In this document: positions 18,136 through 27,230 of the stretch, in pieces
How positions within the stretch are numbered: the stretch's first letter is position 1
Layout of the letters: each line of letters starts with the position of its first letter
Assembly: GCF_003586445.1 (NCBI RefSeq)
Contig: NZ_CP030028.1
Coordinates: 2,866,501 to 2,930,500, forward strand
Direction of reading: 5' to 3'
Length of the DNA: 64,000 nt
Source of the DNA: Bacillus sp. Y1
Lineage (GTDB): Bacteria > Bacillota > Bacilli > Bacillales > Cytobacillaceae
Program-made: the position numbers and the translations under genes
The notes under the pieces: model-generated
The model's input: the letters and a program-made list of their open reading frames with translations, nothing else
Databases searched by the model: none
Told to the model about the DNA's origin: nothing

Positions 18136-18165
18136 ACAAAACCTCTTGATGAAAATCAAGAGGTT
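18136..18165 (-). terminator. Terminator between GH1 and gntR genes
   Basis: An 11-bp perfect stem AACCTCTTGAT (18140-18150) pairs with ATCAAGAGGTT (18155-18165), loop of 4, and is followed by TTTTG on the minus strand. The short T tract may allow read-through into the regulator gene. Confidence 0.75.
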
Positions 18166-18172
18166 GATTTTC

Positions 18173-19582
18173 TTATAGCTCTTCTCCTCTCGTTTCAATG
18201 ATATGCTTGTACCAGTGAAACGACAGTTTTTTCTTTCGGTTCAAATTATCTTTGTGATCTACATAAATAAACCCATATTGTTTTTTATATCCATTTAACC
18301 AGCTTAATAAATCGATAACAGACCAGGCATAATATCCTTTTAAATGAATGCCTTCTTTAATCGCTTGTTTAACCACTTTTAAATGTTCTTCAATATATTT
18401 AATACGAGGAACATCAACAATTTCACCATCAATAATCGGATCCTCATCTCCAAGACCGTTTTCTGTTACGTACATTTTAATGTCTCCATAACGGGCTTTT
18501 AACATATGAAGCCCATCCAAAAATCCCTGGGGAGAAATTTCCCATCCCCATTTAGTATAGGTTTTATCTTCCATTTTTACCGTACGATAAAATGCATCAA
18601 ACGATGGGTTACCAGGTGCTAGAGTAGACGTTTCCCTTGAGTGTTCTAAAGTAGAAACAGCTTCATTTATTTTTTCAACACGAATCGGTTGATAGTAATT
18701 CAGACCGATAAAGTCGTTTTTGGAACTATTTCTCTTTAATGTATCAAGTTCTTCTTCTGTCCAATTCGGAGTCCAGCCTTTTTCTTCTAATTGCTTAACC
18801 ACATAAGAAGGATATTCCCCTTTTAAAATCGGATCATAATACCAAAAAGTTTCATATTCATTGGCATGTTGAGCCGCTAGCAAATTCTCTTTTTGATCAT
18901 CAACACTGTATGCTGGTAGGAATACATGAGTAATCCCAATCTCACCGTAATGATTCAGTTGTTTATAGATTTCTACTGCTTTCGCATGCGCATAAAAAAC
19001 ATAATGTGTTGCTTGAAAATATTTTTTCTCATCATTTTGAATCCCAGGTGGATGTGCTCCTTTTAAATAACCTAATCCACAAAACATCACGGTTTCATTG
19101 AACGTAATCCAATGCTTAACACGATCACCAAACGCACAGAAGCAGATTTCTGCATACTTAACAAACGCATCAGCTGTTCTCTTATTTGTCCAGCCTCCGT
19201 CTTCTTCTAATGTCTGTGGTAGATCCCAGTGATACAGAGTGACAAATGGTACGATTCCATATTTTAAGCATTCATTAATGAGATTGTTGTAAAACTCCAA
19301 ACCTTTTTGATTTACCTCACCGTCACCGGTTGGCAAAATACGTGCCCACGAGACTGAAAATCTGTAAGATTCGAGACCCATTTCAGCCATTAATTTAATA
19401 TCTTCTTTGTAACGATGATAATGATCGATTGCCACATCTCCATTTGTACCTTCAAATGTTTTTCCAGGGATCTTAGAGAACACATCCCAATTCGTAAGTC
19501 CTTTTCCATCCTCATTCCAAGCACCTTCTACTTGATAAGAAGCAGAAGCTGCACCGAATAAAAAGTCATGTGGAAACTTCAT
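18173..19582 (-). CDS. 6-phospho-beta-glucosidase, glycoside hydrolase family 1
   Basis: This 469-residue GH1 enzyme has acid/base motif 'TFNE' near 165-168 and nucleophile motif 'YVTENG' near 371-376. Near the C-terminus, 'SWLNGYKKQYGFIYVD' aligns with the phosphate-binding loop of LacG-type enzymes (Ser427, Lys434, Tyr436), so it should act on phosphorylated beta-glycosides in the cytosol. That predicts uptake by a PTS, yet no PTS gene is in the window. The start MKFPHDFLFG is typical of the family, with GGAGGG upstream. The GntR/UTRA gene downstream is the probable regulator. Confidence 0.92.
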   Translation of the reverse strand: MKFPHDFLFGAASASYQVEGAWNEDGKGLTNWDVFSKIPGKTFEGTNGDVAIDHYHRYKEDIKLMAEMGLESYRFSVSWARILPTGDGEVNQKGLEFYNNLINECLKYGIVPFVTLYHWDLPQTLEEDGGWTNKRTADAFVKYAEICFCAFGDRVKHWITFNETVMFCGLGYLKGAHPPGIQNDEKKYFQATHYVFYAHAKAVEIYKQLNHYGEIGITHVFLPAYSVDDQKENLLAAQHANEYETFWYYDPILKGEYPSYVVKQLEEKGWTPNWTEEELDTLKRNSSKNDFIGLNYYQPIRVEKINEAVSTLEHSRETSTLAPGNPSFDAFYRTVKMEDKTYTKWGWEISPQGFLDGLHMLKARYGDIKMYVTENGLGDEDPIIDGEIVDVPRIKYIEEHLKVVKQAIKEGIHLKGYYAWSVIDLLSWLNGYKKQYGFIYVDHKDNLNRKKKLSFHWYKHIIETRGEEL

Positions 19583-19630
19583 AATAAACCCTCCATATTC
19601 ATACCATTTTATATAATTTATAAATACATA

Positions 19631-19654
19631 TTAAATTTATTGGTACAAATTTAA
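19631..19654 (-). promoter_or_regulatory. Candidate GntR operator upstream of the GH1 gene
   Basis: A perfect 8-bp inverted repeat TTAAATTT-N8-AAATTTAA surrounds the near-palindrome TTGGTACAA, about 50-70 bp upstream of the GH1 start. It is the only notable symmetric site in this promoter region; assignment to the neighbouring GntR protein is inferred. Confidence 0.45.
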
Positions 19655-19717
19655 TAATGTGATTATACCTCTTTTTTCATCACATGACTACTTCGATTTT
19701 TTTTGGTTACGATAAAA

Positions 19718-19745
19718 ATAATGACCTCGAACTAAGTTCGAGGTC
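19718..19745 (-). terminator. Terminator of the transketolase operon
   Basis: Stem GACCTCGAAC (19723-19732) pairs with GTTCGAGGTC (19736-19745) with a 3-base loop, followed on the minus strand by ATTATTTTTATC. It closes the tkt-ALDH-dehydrogenase unit. Confidence 0.88.
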
Positions 19746-19780
19746 TACCAAATACTTTTAGCTGTTGTTTAGGTTATGGA

Positions 19781-20869
19781 TCACACTGATGCACTTGATT
19801 GTATCATATCCTTATATATTTCACCAACATGTGCTCCAACCTCTGAAGTAGACGCATAACCACCCAGATCCTGAGTAAGTACAGAACCTTCTTCTAGTGT
19901 TTTCTCAATTGCAAGGAGAATCTGCTTCCCAATATCCTCAAAACCAAAGAAGTCAAACATTTGGCTGGCAGACCAAATAGCGGCTAGAGGGTTTGCAATT
20001 CCCTTTCCAGCAATGTCCGGTGCTGATCCATGAATCGGTTCAAACATGGAAGGGTACTTTCTTTCTGGATTAATATTCGCTCCTGCGGCCAATCCTAATC
20101 CGCCTGCCAGTGCAGCTCCCAAATCGGTTAGTATATCTCCAAATAAGTTTGAAGTTACTACCACTTCAAATCTCTTTGGGTCTTTAATCATAAACATGGC
20201 TGCTGCATCCACTAAATAGGAGTAGGTTTGAACATTTGGATATTCCTTTCCTACTTCCTCAAACACTTGATCCCAGAATACCATTGAATAGTTCAAGGCA
20301 TTTCCTTTACTAATACTAGTTAAGGTCTTTCCTTCTCTAGATGCCGTTTCAAACGCGTAACGAAAAATACGCTCGGTACCTACTCTTGAAAAGACACCTG
20401 TCTGGAGAACCACTTCCTGAGGTTTTCCTTTGAAAAGCCAGTCACCAGCTCCTGCATACTCTCCCTCACTATTCTCTCGGATGAAGAGCATATCAATCGT
20501 TACTTTACTTCCTCCTACTATGGGACAAGGAGCACCGTTTAATAGGGTAATAGGGCGAATATTTACGTACTGATCAAATTCTTTTCGAATTCGTAAAAGG
20601 AGATCCCAAAGGGAAATATGATCTGGAACACCTGGATAGCCAACTGCCCCAAGGTAGATGGCATCATAGCTTTTTAGCTGCTCGATACCGTCTTCATCCA
20701 TCATCCTCCCATGCTTCAAATAATATTCACACCCCCATGAGAAATGCGTAAACTGAAATTTCATTCGTCCATCCAATTCGGCTATTTTATTCATTAGCTT
20801 GATTCCTTCATTAATCACTTCGGGACCAATACCATCACCTGGTATGACGGCAATCTTAAAGGTTTTCAT
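19781..20869 (-). CDS. Tartrate/D-malate dehydrogenase-like beta-decarboxylating dehydrogenase
   Basis: This enzyme of about 362 residues is in the isocitrate/isopropylmalate dehydrogenase family, TtuC/DmlA branch. Hallmarks are 'IPGDGIGPEV' near the N-terminus, 'RENSEGEYAGAGDWLF' (isopropylmalate dehydrogenases have a different residue set here), 'LFGDILTDLGAALAGGLGLAAGANI' and 'FEPIHGSAPDIAGKGIANP'. Members oxidise L-tartrate, meso-tartrate or D-malate with NAD, sometimes with decarboxylation. It is the last gene of a transketolase/aldehyde dehydrogenase operon, which suggests that the aldehyde left after C2 transfer becomes a hydroxy-diacid. I use ATG 20869, with AGGAAGG nine bases upstream. 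Confidence 0.85.
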   Translation of the reverse strand: MKTFKIAVIPGDGIGPEVINEGIKLMNKIAELDGRMKFQFTHFSWGCEYYLKHGRMMDEDGIEQLKSYDAIYLGAVGYPGVPDHISLWDLLLRIRKEFDQYVNIRPITLLNGAPCPIVGGSKVTIDMLFIRENSEGEYAGAGDWLFKGKPQEVVLQTGVFSRVGTERIFRYAFETASREGKTLTSISKGNALNYSMVFWDQVFEEVGKEYPNVQTYSYLVDAAAMFMIKDPKRFEVVVTSNLFGDILTDLGAALAGGLGLAAGANINPERKYPSMFEPIHGSAPDIAGKGIANPLAAIWSASQMFDFFGFEDIGKQILLAIEKTLEEGSVLTQDLGGYASTSEVGAHVGEIYKDMIQSSASV

Positions 20870-20906
20870 GATAACCAACCTTCCTATAATATTAACTTTT
20901 AAATTA

Positions 20907-22333
20907 TTAATCTTCGAGGTTCACTACAACTGTTACCGTTTCAACAAGTTCCTGAATGGCGTAAGCTGGACCTTCCTTGCCATTCCCACTTTCTTTTACT
21001 CCACCATATGGCATCTGATCTGTCCGGAAACAGCAAGTATCGTTGATTACAACTCCACCAACTTCAAGAAGGTATGGAATTTTATAAGAAAGACTTAAAT
21101 CAGATGTGTAAATACCAGCTTGAAGGCCATATTTTGAATCATTCACCAATTCAATCGCCTCTTCTAACGTTTCGTACGATGTCACAGTTACTACTGGAGC
21201 GAATACTTCTTCGTCTGCCACTTTCATTCCCTTTTTTATATTTGTAATTACTGTCGGATAATAAATACTTCCCTCACGTTTTCCGCCTGTTAGTATTTCT
21301 GCACCAGCAGATGCTGCTTCCTCTACCCACTGCTCAATTCTCTCCGCTTCTTTTACACTTATCATCGGACCAACAACGGTTTCTGGGTCGAGAGGATCTC
21401 CTACCTTTAAGCGAGATACTTCGTTCAAAAATACTTCAAGAAATTTTTCTTTTACTGAGTTTTGAACAAATATTCTCTGAACAGAAATACAAATCTGTCC
21501 AGCATGGGCAAAGGCCATCTTAGCAAGCTTTGCCGCTGCTTTGTTGATGTCCGCATCTCCATGAACGATCGTAGCGGAGTTTGAACCAAGCTCTAATGTA
21601 GCTTTTCTTAGTCCAATTGTTTTTTGTATATGCTTTCCTACTGCTGGTGATCCAGTAAACGTATAATGAGCAATTCTTTCATCCTTTAAGAGCTGTTCAC
21701 CCACTGTCCCGCCACTTCCAATTACACATTGTAAGTAACCTTTCGGAACACCCGCTTGTTCTAACAATTCACATAGTTTAATAGCGATGGTGGCTGTGTC
21801 GGATGCCGGTTTTAAAATAACTGGATTACCTGCTGCTAATGCTGGTGCTACTTTGTGCACCACCAGATTCAGTGGGAAATTGAACGGTGTAATCGCAGCG
21901 ACTACTCCGACCGGCTTTTTTATTGTATAAAGAAAGCGTCCTTGTACATTGTAGTTGGGTATGATTTCACCCACTAACTTTTTTGCTTCATCAGCAGCTA
22001 TCTGTAGGGTAGATGCTGAACGTCTCACTTCTGCCTTAGCGTCAGTGATCGGCTTCCCCCTTCCTTCGCAATGATTACTGCTAAAGCATCAACATCCTGT
22101 AACAATAGGTCAGCAGTTTTCATCAATACTTGGTAGCGGAAATCTGCTGGAAACTGCGTATGTTTATGTGCATGGACCGCTGCTTCAACTGCCTGATTTA
22201 TTCTCAATTCATCAGCTACACAAATTTCTGAAAATAGCTCACCCGTGAATTTGTTATACACTTTGTGTGTGTTTGACGTGTCGACCCACTTACCATCTAT
22301 AAAAAGTTTTTCCGTTACGATACTAGTTTGCAT
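20907..22333 (-). pseudogene. Aldehyde dehydrogenase with one frameshift
   Basis: Two overlapping frames make one NAD(P)-dependent aldehyde dehydrogenase of about 475 residues. The first 100 residues (22333 to about 22050) end '...AVIIAKEGG', then the frame shifts. The rest runs from about 22050 to 20907 and carries 'KPVGVVAAITPFNFPLNL', catalytic Glu 'TLELGSNSA', catalytic Cys 'GQICISVQR' and 'EEVFAPVVTV'. Joining them needs one extra A in the run GGGGGAA near 22047-22053, giving '...EGGKPITDAKAEVRRS', the family's normal sequence. Everything else is intact, so this is a very recent mutation or a sequencing error. It oxidises an aldehyde produced in the same operon. Confidence 0.85.
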
Positions 22334-22358
22334 GCTAACCAGTCCCCTCTCATTTGTT

Positions 22359-23318
22359 TTATTTTTGTTTCTTCTTTAAAACTTCTTTCACTGTTTTAAC
22401 AATATGTCCTTCAGAAAGCCCATACTTTTCAAGCAAGTCGTCATTATTCGCAGATTCAGAGTTTACATCTCTTACACCTACACGTAACATCGGAACTGGA
22501 CATTCTTCAACTAGTACCTCTGCCACAGCACTTCCTAATCCACCATAAATACTATGTTCTTCAGCGGTTACAATAACTCCAGTGCACTCTGCTGCTTTAA
22601 TGATTGCGTCAATATCCAAAGGTTTGATCGTAGGCATATGAACAACCGCAACTGAAATCCCTTCGGCTTCTAGTTGTTCCGCAGCCACTAATGAACGACT
22701 AGTTTGTGTTCCTGTTGAAATAATCGTTACATCTTTTCCATCTTTTAAGGTAGCAGCTTTACCGAATTCAAATTGATACTTACCATCAACAATTACAGGA
22801 TACGGATCACGTGCGATTCGTATATAGACAGGACCTTCGTACTTATGTGCAAACTCCATCATTTGCTTCATTTCAATGGCATCTGCGGGAGCAAGTACAA
22901 CCATATTGGCAAGAGAGCGGAAGATCGCAATATCTTCAAGCGCCTGGTGTGTTTTTCCTGTAACACCAGTTAATAAACCGCTATAAGCACCAATCATTTT
23001 TACATCTAGCTTTGGCTGTGCAATTTGAACTTGTATTTGGTCAATTGCCCGTTTAGACAAGAAGGCAGCAAATGTACATGCCCACGGCTGTAAACCCGTT
23101 GTCGCAAGTCCAGCAGCAACACTCATCATATTCTGTTCAGCAATTCCCATTTGTAGAAACTTCTTTGGATTGCCATTAGCCACTGTATCTAATTTAGTAG
23201 AGTTCGCTAAGTCACCATCAATCGCATATACTCGACTGGACTCCAAGGAAAATTTAAGTAGTGTATCGCCAAACACGTCTCTCATTGATACATTTTTTTG
23301 TGGAACTACACTTTTCAT
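22359..23318 (-). CDS. Transketolase, C-terminal subunit
   Basis: The 319-residue half-transketolase carries the central pyrimidine-binding domain and the C-terminal domain. 'GIAEQNMMSVAAGLATTG' near 77-94 contains the Glu that activates thiamine diphosphate; 'TFAAFLSKRAIDQI' and 'GVTGKTHQALEDIAIFR' follow. Its ATG overlaps the TAA of the N-terminal subunit gene by one base, so the halves are coupled. Split transketolases of this kind commonly serve dedicated catabolic pathways rather than the pentose phosphate cycle. The neighbours here (TRAP, dehydrogenases) support that. Confidence 0.9.
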   Translation of the reverse strand: MKSVVPQKNVSMRDVFGDTLLKFSLESSRVYAIDGDLANSTKLDTVANGNPKKFLQMGIAEQNMMSVAAGLATTGLQPWACTFAAFLSKRAIDQIQVQIAQPKLDVKMIGAYSGLLTGVTGKTHQALEDIAIFRSLANMVVLAPADAIEMKQMMEFAHKYEGPVYIRIARDPYPVIVDGKYQFEFGKAATLKDGKDVTIISTGTQTSRSLVAAEQLEAEGISVAVVHMPTIKPLDIDAIIKAAECTGVIVTAEEHSIYGGLGSAVAEVLVEECPVPMLRVGVRDVNSESANNDDLLEKYGLSEGHIVKTVKEVLKKKQK

Positions 23319-24172
23319 TACAATGCCCCCATTTCAAGTTCTTTTTTCGCCTGATTTAGCTCATCATCTGTCGGGATACGAGAATGCCATAGATATTGGT
23401 TTTCCATAAATGAAACACCCTTACCTTTTACTGTGTTTGCAATGATCATAACTGGTTTTGTCTTAACTTCTCTCGCTTCATTGAATGCATTCTCTATTTC
23501 CTCTTGGTTATGGCCGTCAATTTCAATCACGTGCCATCTAAAGGATTCCCATCTATCTTTTGGGTCATGGATAGGGTTCTTTCTTGACTTCTCTTCTCCA
23601 CTCCAACCAAATTGCTGCAGCTTGTTATAATCAAGAATGCCAACTAAATTATCTAGTTCATACTTAGAAGCAATATCCGCAGCCTCCCATACTTGCCCTT
23701 CTTGAGATTCTCCATCTCCAATCATGCAGTACGTACGGTATCTTTTACCTTGAAGCTTCGCCCCTAAGGCAATTCCCACAGCCGCCGAAATTCCCTGACC
23801 TAAAGAACCAGTAGACATGTCAAGACCAGGTAGAGTGTTCATATCTGGATGAGCCTGCAAACGGGAATTTAATGAATCAAAGGTTTGAAGTTCCTCTACC
23901 GGTAAATATCCTCTCAATGCTAAAACTGCATAAAGACCGATCGCTGAATGTCCTTTAGATAATACAAATCGATCTCTTTCCTCACTTCTTGGATCATCCG
24001 GATCTATATTCATTTCATGAAAATATAAATTGGTTAGAATATCGGTTGCTGACATTGGACCACCAATATGACCTGCACCTGCATGATGAACGGTCTCGAT
24101 AATTAGTTTCCTAGCCTCAGATGCTTTTTCTTTTAGTAACTTTATTTTTTCCTTACTTAACGACGATTTCAT
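23318..24172 (-). CDS. Transketolase, N-terminal subunit
   Basis: The 284-residue partner carries the thiamine-diphosphate pyrophosphate-binding domain: 'HHAGAGHIGGPMSATDILTNLYF' near 27-49, 'DRFVLSKGHSAIGLYAVLA' and the metal site 'GDGESQEGQVWEAADIASKYELDNLVGILDYN'. The start is ATG 24172, preceded by AAAGGAGG; a longer reading to 24196 lacks a site. The operator GTTAAGCGCTTTAC lies 37-50 bp upstream, and a terminator separates it from the TRAP genes, so the tkt-ALDH-dehydrogenase genes form their own LacI-controlled unit. Confidence 0.9.
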   Translation of the reverse strand: MKSSLSKEKIKLLKEKASEARKLIIETVHHAGAGHIGGPMSATDILTNLYFHEMNIDPDDPRSEERDRFVLSKGHSAIGLYAVLALRGYLPVEELQTFDSLNSRLQAHPDMNTLPGLDMSTGSLGQGISAAVGIALGAKLQGKRYRTYCMIGDGESQEGQVWEAADIASKYELDNLVGILDYNKLQQFGWSGEEKSRKNPIHDPKDRWESFRWHVIEIDGHNQEEIENAFNEAREVKTKPVMIIANTVKGKGVSFMENQYLWHSRIPTDDELNQAKKELEMGAL

Positions 24173-24208
24173 AATAAAATCCTCCTTTAGTTCCATTTGA
24201 ATTATTTA

Positions 24209-24222
24209 GTTAAGCGCTTTAC
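24209..24222 (-). promoter_or_regulatory. Candidate LacI operator before the transketolase operon
   Basis: GTTAAGCGCTTTAC is a copy of the AAGCGCTT-centred motif repeated at 29429, 29501, 29581 and 30743. It lies upstream of the first gene of the unit. Confidence 0.7.
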
Positions 24223-24235
24223 CAAAATGGTGAAA

Positions 24236-24267
24236 AATAAACAAGATAAGAAGATGAGCTTATCTTG
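24236..24267 (-). terminator. Terminator of the TRAP operon
   Basis: Stem CAAGATAAG (24242-24250) pairs with CTTATCTTG (24259-24267), followed on the minus strand by TTTATTTTTC. It lies just after dctM. Confidence 0.75.
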
Positions 24268-24289
24268 CTTTTTCAATTAAACAATCTTG

Positions 24290-25564
24290 CTATTTTAATA
24301 GAGAAGGCAGCCAAGTAGAAAGTGGCGGGAAGAAAGAAATCACTAGCACGTCTACGATTAATATAAAGATTAATGGAATGACTGCTTTGGCAATTTTTAC
24401 AATCGATAACTTCGTTAACTGTGAAACCACAAATAAATCAATGCCAACTGGTGGTGTTACTAGGCCAATCGCCAAGTTACACACCATTATGACCCCAAAG
24501 TGAACAGGATCTATTCCTAAATTTACTGCAGTACCAAGTAATAATGGCACAAAAATTAGGATTGCTGCTCCCCCCTCTAGGAACATTCCAGCCACAAATA
24601 AAATGATATTAACGATAATTAAGAAAATATATTTATTTGTTATGACATCTGATATAGAACTATAGATCATTCCAGGTACACCATTCATTTCAATAAAGAA
24701 GCCAAATAGTCCAGCAGTCCCAATTACTATCATAATGACAGAACTGCTTATCGCAGATTTCTTCAATGTATCAGCCACTTGTTGTATGGTCAGATCTCGG
24801 TAAACAAAATACCCAACTACAAAGGAATAAACAACGGCTACAACAGAAGCTTCTGTTGGAGTGAAAATACCAGAATAAATCCCACCTAGTACGATTATTG
24901 GCATCAATAATGCTAAAATTGATTCTTTGAAAGACTTTAATACATCCGGAAAACTTTTTCTCTCTTCCCCTTTATAACCATTGCGATTTGCAATAATATA
25001 GGCACTTACTAGTAGGGAGAAAGTGATTAATAACCCTGGGAGAATTCCTGCAATAAACAGATCTCCTATTGAGACTTCAGCAGCCACTCCGTACAGGATC
25101 ATAGCAATACTTGGTGGAATAATGATTCCCAATGCTCCGGAAACGGCTTGATTTGCTGCTGCATATTCAATTTTATAACCTCTGGCTACCATGGCAGGAA
25201 TCAGTATGGATCCAATAGCCGCCGTAGTTGCTGCCCCCGAACCAGAAATGGCTGCAAAAAACATGGATGTAACAATTGCCACCATGGCTAATCCACCGGT
25301 AAAATGGCCAACTAGTGAACTAGCGAAATTAACTAGTCTCTTTGACATACTCCCTTCACCCATTAAATTTCCAGCAAGAATAAAGAAAGGGATCGCCATC
25401 AAAGGAAAGGAATTCATAGAAACAAATATTCTTTGAGGAACTATCTCCAAAGGAAGGGTATCATGCATCCACACGCCTAATACCGTTGACAGACCCAAAG
25501 AAAACGCGATCGGTACACTTAAAAATATGAAGACAAATAGAGAGACAAAAAATACTGGTAACAT
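24290..25564 (-). CDS. dctM: TRAP transporter large permease subunit DctM
   Basis: This 424-residue integral membrane protein has about 12 hydrophobic segments and the family motifs 'SMNSFPLMAIPFFILAGNLMGEGSMSKRLV', 'FFAAISGSGAATTAAIGSI' and 'PTEASVVAVVYSFVVG'. It is the ion-coupled transport subunit of a tripartite ATP-independent periplasmic transporter. The gene is 4 bp from dctQ. TRAP systems mostly import carboxylate-bearing substrates such as sugar acids. Confidence 0.93.
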   Translation of the reverse strand: MLPVFFVSLFVFIFLSVPIAFSLGLSTVLGVWMHDTLPLEIVPQRIFVSMNSFPLMAIPFFILAGNLMGEGSMSKRLVNFASSLVGHFTGGLAMVAIVTSMFFAAISGSGAATTAAIGSILIPAMVARGYKIEYAAANQAVSGALGIIIPPSIAMILYGVAAEVSIGDLFIAGILPGLLITFSLLVSAYIIANRNGYKGEERKSFPDVLKSFKESILALLMPIIVLGGIYSGIFTPTEASVVAVVYSFVVGYFVYRDLTIQQVADTLKKSAISSSVIMIVIGTAGLFGFFIEMNGVPGMIYSSISDVITNKYIFLIIVNIILFVAGMFLEGGAAILIFVPLLLGTAVNLGIDPVHFGVIMVCNLAIGLVTPPVGIDLFVVSQLTKLSIVKIAKAVIPLIFILIVDVLVISFFPPLSTWLPSLLK

Positions 25565-25568
25565 CCCA

Positions 25569-26060
25569 TCACTCCTTTCTTCCTAGAAACTGTTCTAAGA
25601 TACATGTAATCGTATTTAATAGAAGCAGTAAGCCTCCAAGAGGTAAGGAAAGGTAAATAAAGAACATTGAAATTCCTGTTCCAGGCGCGATTTGATTTCC
25701 GAAACTTTGCGCTACCTTCCACCCATAGAACATTAAGACGATATAAAAGAAAGTCGATATGAAATGCACTAAGATAATTAGCCATTTTTTAGCTTTTCCT
25801 TTTAGAACTTCTGGAAGAATTTCCACGGATATTAACTCGTTATCTCTAAGAGCTAAGGAAGAGCCAATCAAAATCATTAAAATCATCAAGAATCGTGACA
25901 GTTCCTCTGACCAAGCCAGGGAGGAGCCTACTACGTATCTTGCAACTACTTGCCAGAAGATAATAATCGTCATAAATGCCAATATGCAGGCTAAGGCATA
26001 TCCAAAAAATTTGTTCAGCTTATCGATGGTTCGAATATACATTCCGCTTATACTCTTCAT
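25569..26060 (-). CDS. dctQ: TRAP transporter small permease subunit DctQ
   Basis: The 163-residue protein has four hydrophobic segments and the DctQ family pattern 'GSSLAWSEELSRFLMILMILIGSSLALRDNELISVEIL' near 50-88. It bridges the solute receptor and DctM. The short intergenic distances (61 bp from dctP, 4 bp to dctM) support co-transcription. Confidence 0.92.
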   Translation of the reverse strand: MKSISGMYIRTIDKLNKFFGYALACILAFMTIIIFWQVVARYVVGSSLAWSEELSRFLMILMILIGSSLALRDNELISVEILPEVLKGKAKKWLIILVHFISTFFYIVLMFYGWKVAQSFGNQIAPGTGISMFFIYLSLPLGGLLLLLNTITCILEQFLGRKE

Positions 26061-26121
26061 TTTTCCAACTCCTTAAAGGAGAGGACAATATTTCACCGTT
26101 CATATTGCCCTCAAGAAGATC

Positions 26122-27147
26122 TTAATACTTAAAATTCTGTACCTTTTCAATCATTTCCTCACCAATCTTAGGTGCCCATTTCTTATATACAGAATCGGTC
26201 TTTGCTTTAAACGATTCCTTGTCAGGTTCTGTCAACTCCAAGCCCTGTTCTTTAAGGAAATCAGCTGCTGCACTAATTTTGTCATCATTTGCTTGTCTTC
26301 CAATTGGTTCTGCGTGCTCAGCTGCCTTAATAACAGCCTCTTGTTGCTCTGGTGTAAGACTATCAAAAGTTTTCTTACTAATAGAAATCGGACCTGGGGA
26401 ATAGCGGTCTCCTAATAAAGCAACATGGCTTTGAACTTCGAAGATCTTTGATGTTTGAATGGTTGCCAAAGAGTTAGAATGACCATCAATAACCCCTTGT
26501 TGTAATCCGGTAAAAACCTCAGTCCATGCCATTGGTGTAGCATCCGCTCCATATGCTTTCCATGCATCAATCTGCAACTCATTTTCCTGCACACGAACTT
26601 TTAAACCTTTTACGTCTTCCACACTATTAATAGGATTATTTGAAGATGTTGCAACAAAACCATTTTCAACCCAACCAAGTACTTTTACATTTGTTTCTGT
26701 TTCAAATTTTTGAGCAAGTTCATCCCCTATTTCACCATCTAATACAGCTCGAGCGTGTTCAAGATTATCAAAAAGGAAAGGAAGATCAAACATATTAAAT
26801 TCTGAAACCCAGTTACCCATTGGCCCAGCAGATTGAATAGCCATATCCAACGAGCCCATACCCATTAATTCAAACACTTCTCGTTCTCCACCAAGCGAGT
26901 TATTATAGTGAATTTTTACGGTTAATTGATCGTCGGTTAACTCTTCTAATTCATCTTTGAAAGCCTTTGCTGCCACATCGAACTTTGCGCCTTCTGGCTC
27001 AGGTATACTTAAATCCAATACGATTTGTTTTTTTTCTGAAGCATCAGCATTGGCAGACTGAGTTTCTGACCCACCCCCGCATCCTGCTAACGCCATTGCT
27101 AGTACAGCTGCAAGTGTAGTCCCTTTTACCAGTTTCTTCATTTTCAT
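26122..27147 (-). CDS. dctP: TRAP transporter solute-binding lipoprotein DctP
   Basis: The 341-residue lipoprotein has the signal 'MKMKKLVKGTTLAAVLAMALAGC' with lipobox LAGC, so the receptor is membrane-tethered as usual in Gram-positives. The segment 'VEDVKGLKVRVQEN' near 174-187 contains the Arg that in most DctP proteins clamps the substrate carboxylate. 'GLQQGVIDGHSNSLATI' is the second typical binding segment. A sugar acid is therefore more likely than a neutral polyol as substrate. A strong mRNA hairpin lies just upstream. Confidence 0.92.
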   Translation of the reverse strand: MKMKKLVKGTTLAAVLAMALAGCGGGSETQSANADASEKKQIVLDLSIPEPEGAKFDVAAKAFKDELEELTDDQLTVKIHYNNSLGGEREVFELMGMGSLDMAIQSAGPMGNWVSEFNMFDLPFLFDNLEHARAVLDGEIGDELAQKFETETNVKVLGWVENGFVATSSNNPINSVEDVKGLKVRVQENELQIDAWKAYGADATPMAWTEVFTGLQQGVIDGHSNSLATIQTSKIFEVQSHVALLGDRYSPGPISISKKTFDSLTPEQQEAVIKAAEHAEPIGRQANDDKISAAADFLKEQGLELTEPDKESFKAKTDSVYKKWAPKIGEEMIEKVQNFKY

Positions 27148-27165
27148 TTCCCCCTTTTATTTAAT

Positions 27166-27193
27166 GAGTAATTTCGTTATGGAAAAATTACTC
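27166..27193 (-). other. Intercistronic hairpin before dctP
   Basis: A perfect 9-bp stem GAGTAATTT (27166-27174) pairs with AAATTACTC (27185-27193) between the dehydrogenase gene and dctP. It lacks a proper T tract, so it looks like an mRNA-stabilising or processing structure rather than a terminator. Confidence 0.5.
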
Positions 27194-27230
27194 TTCTCCC
27201 CCTGTAACCAGAATCTATTAAACTAAATAA

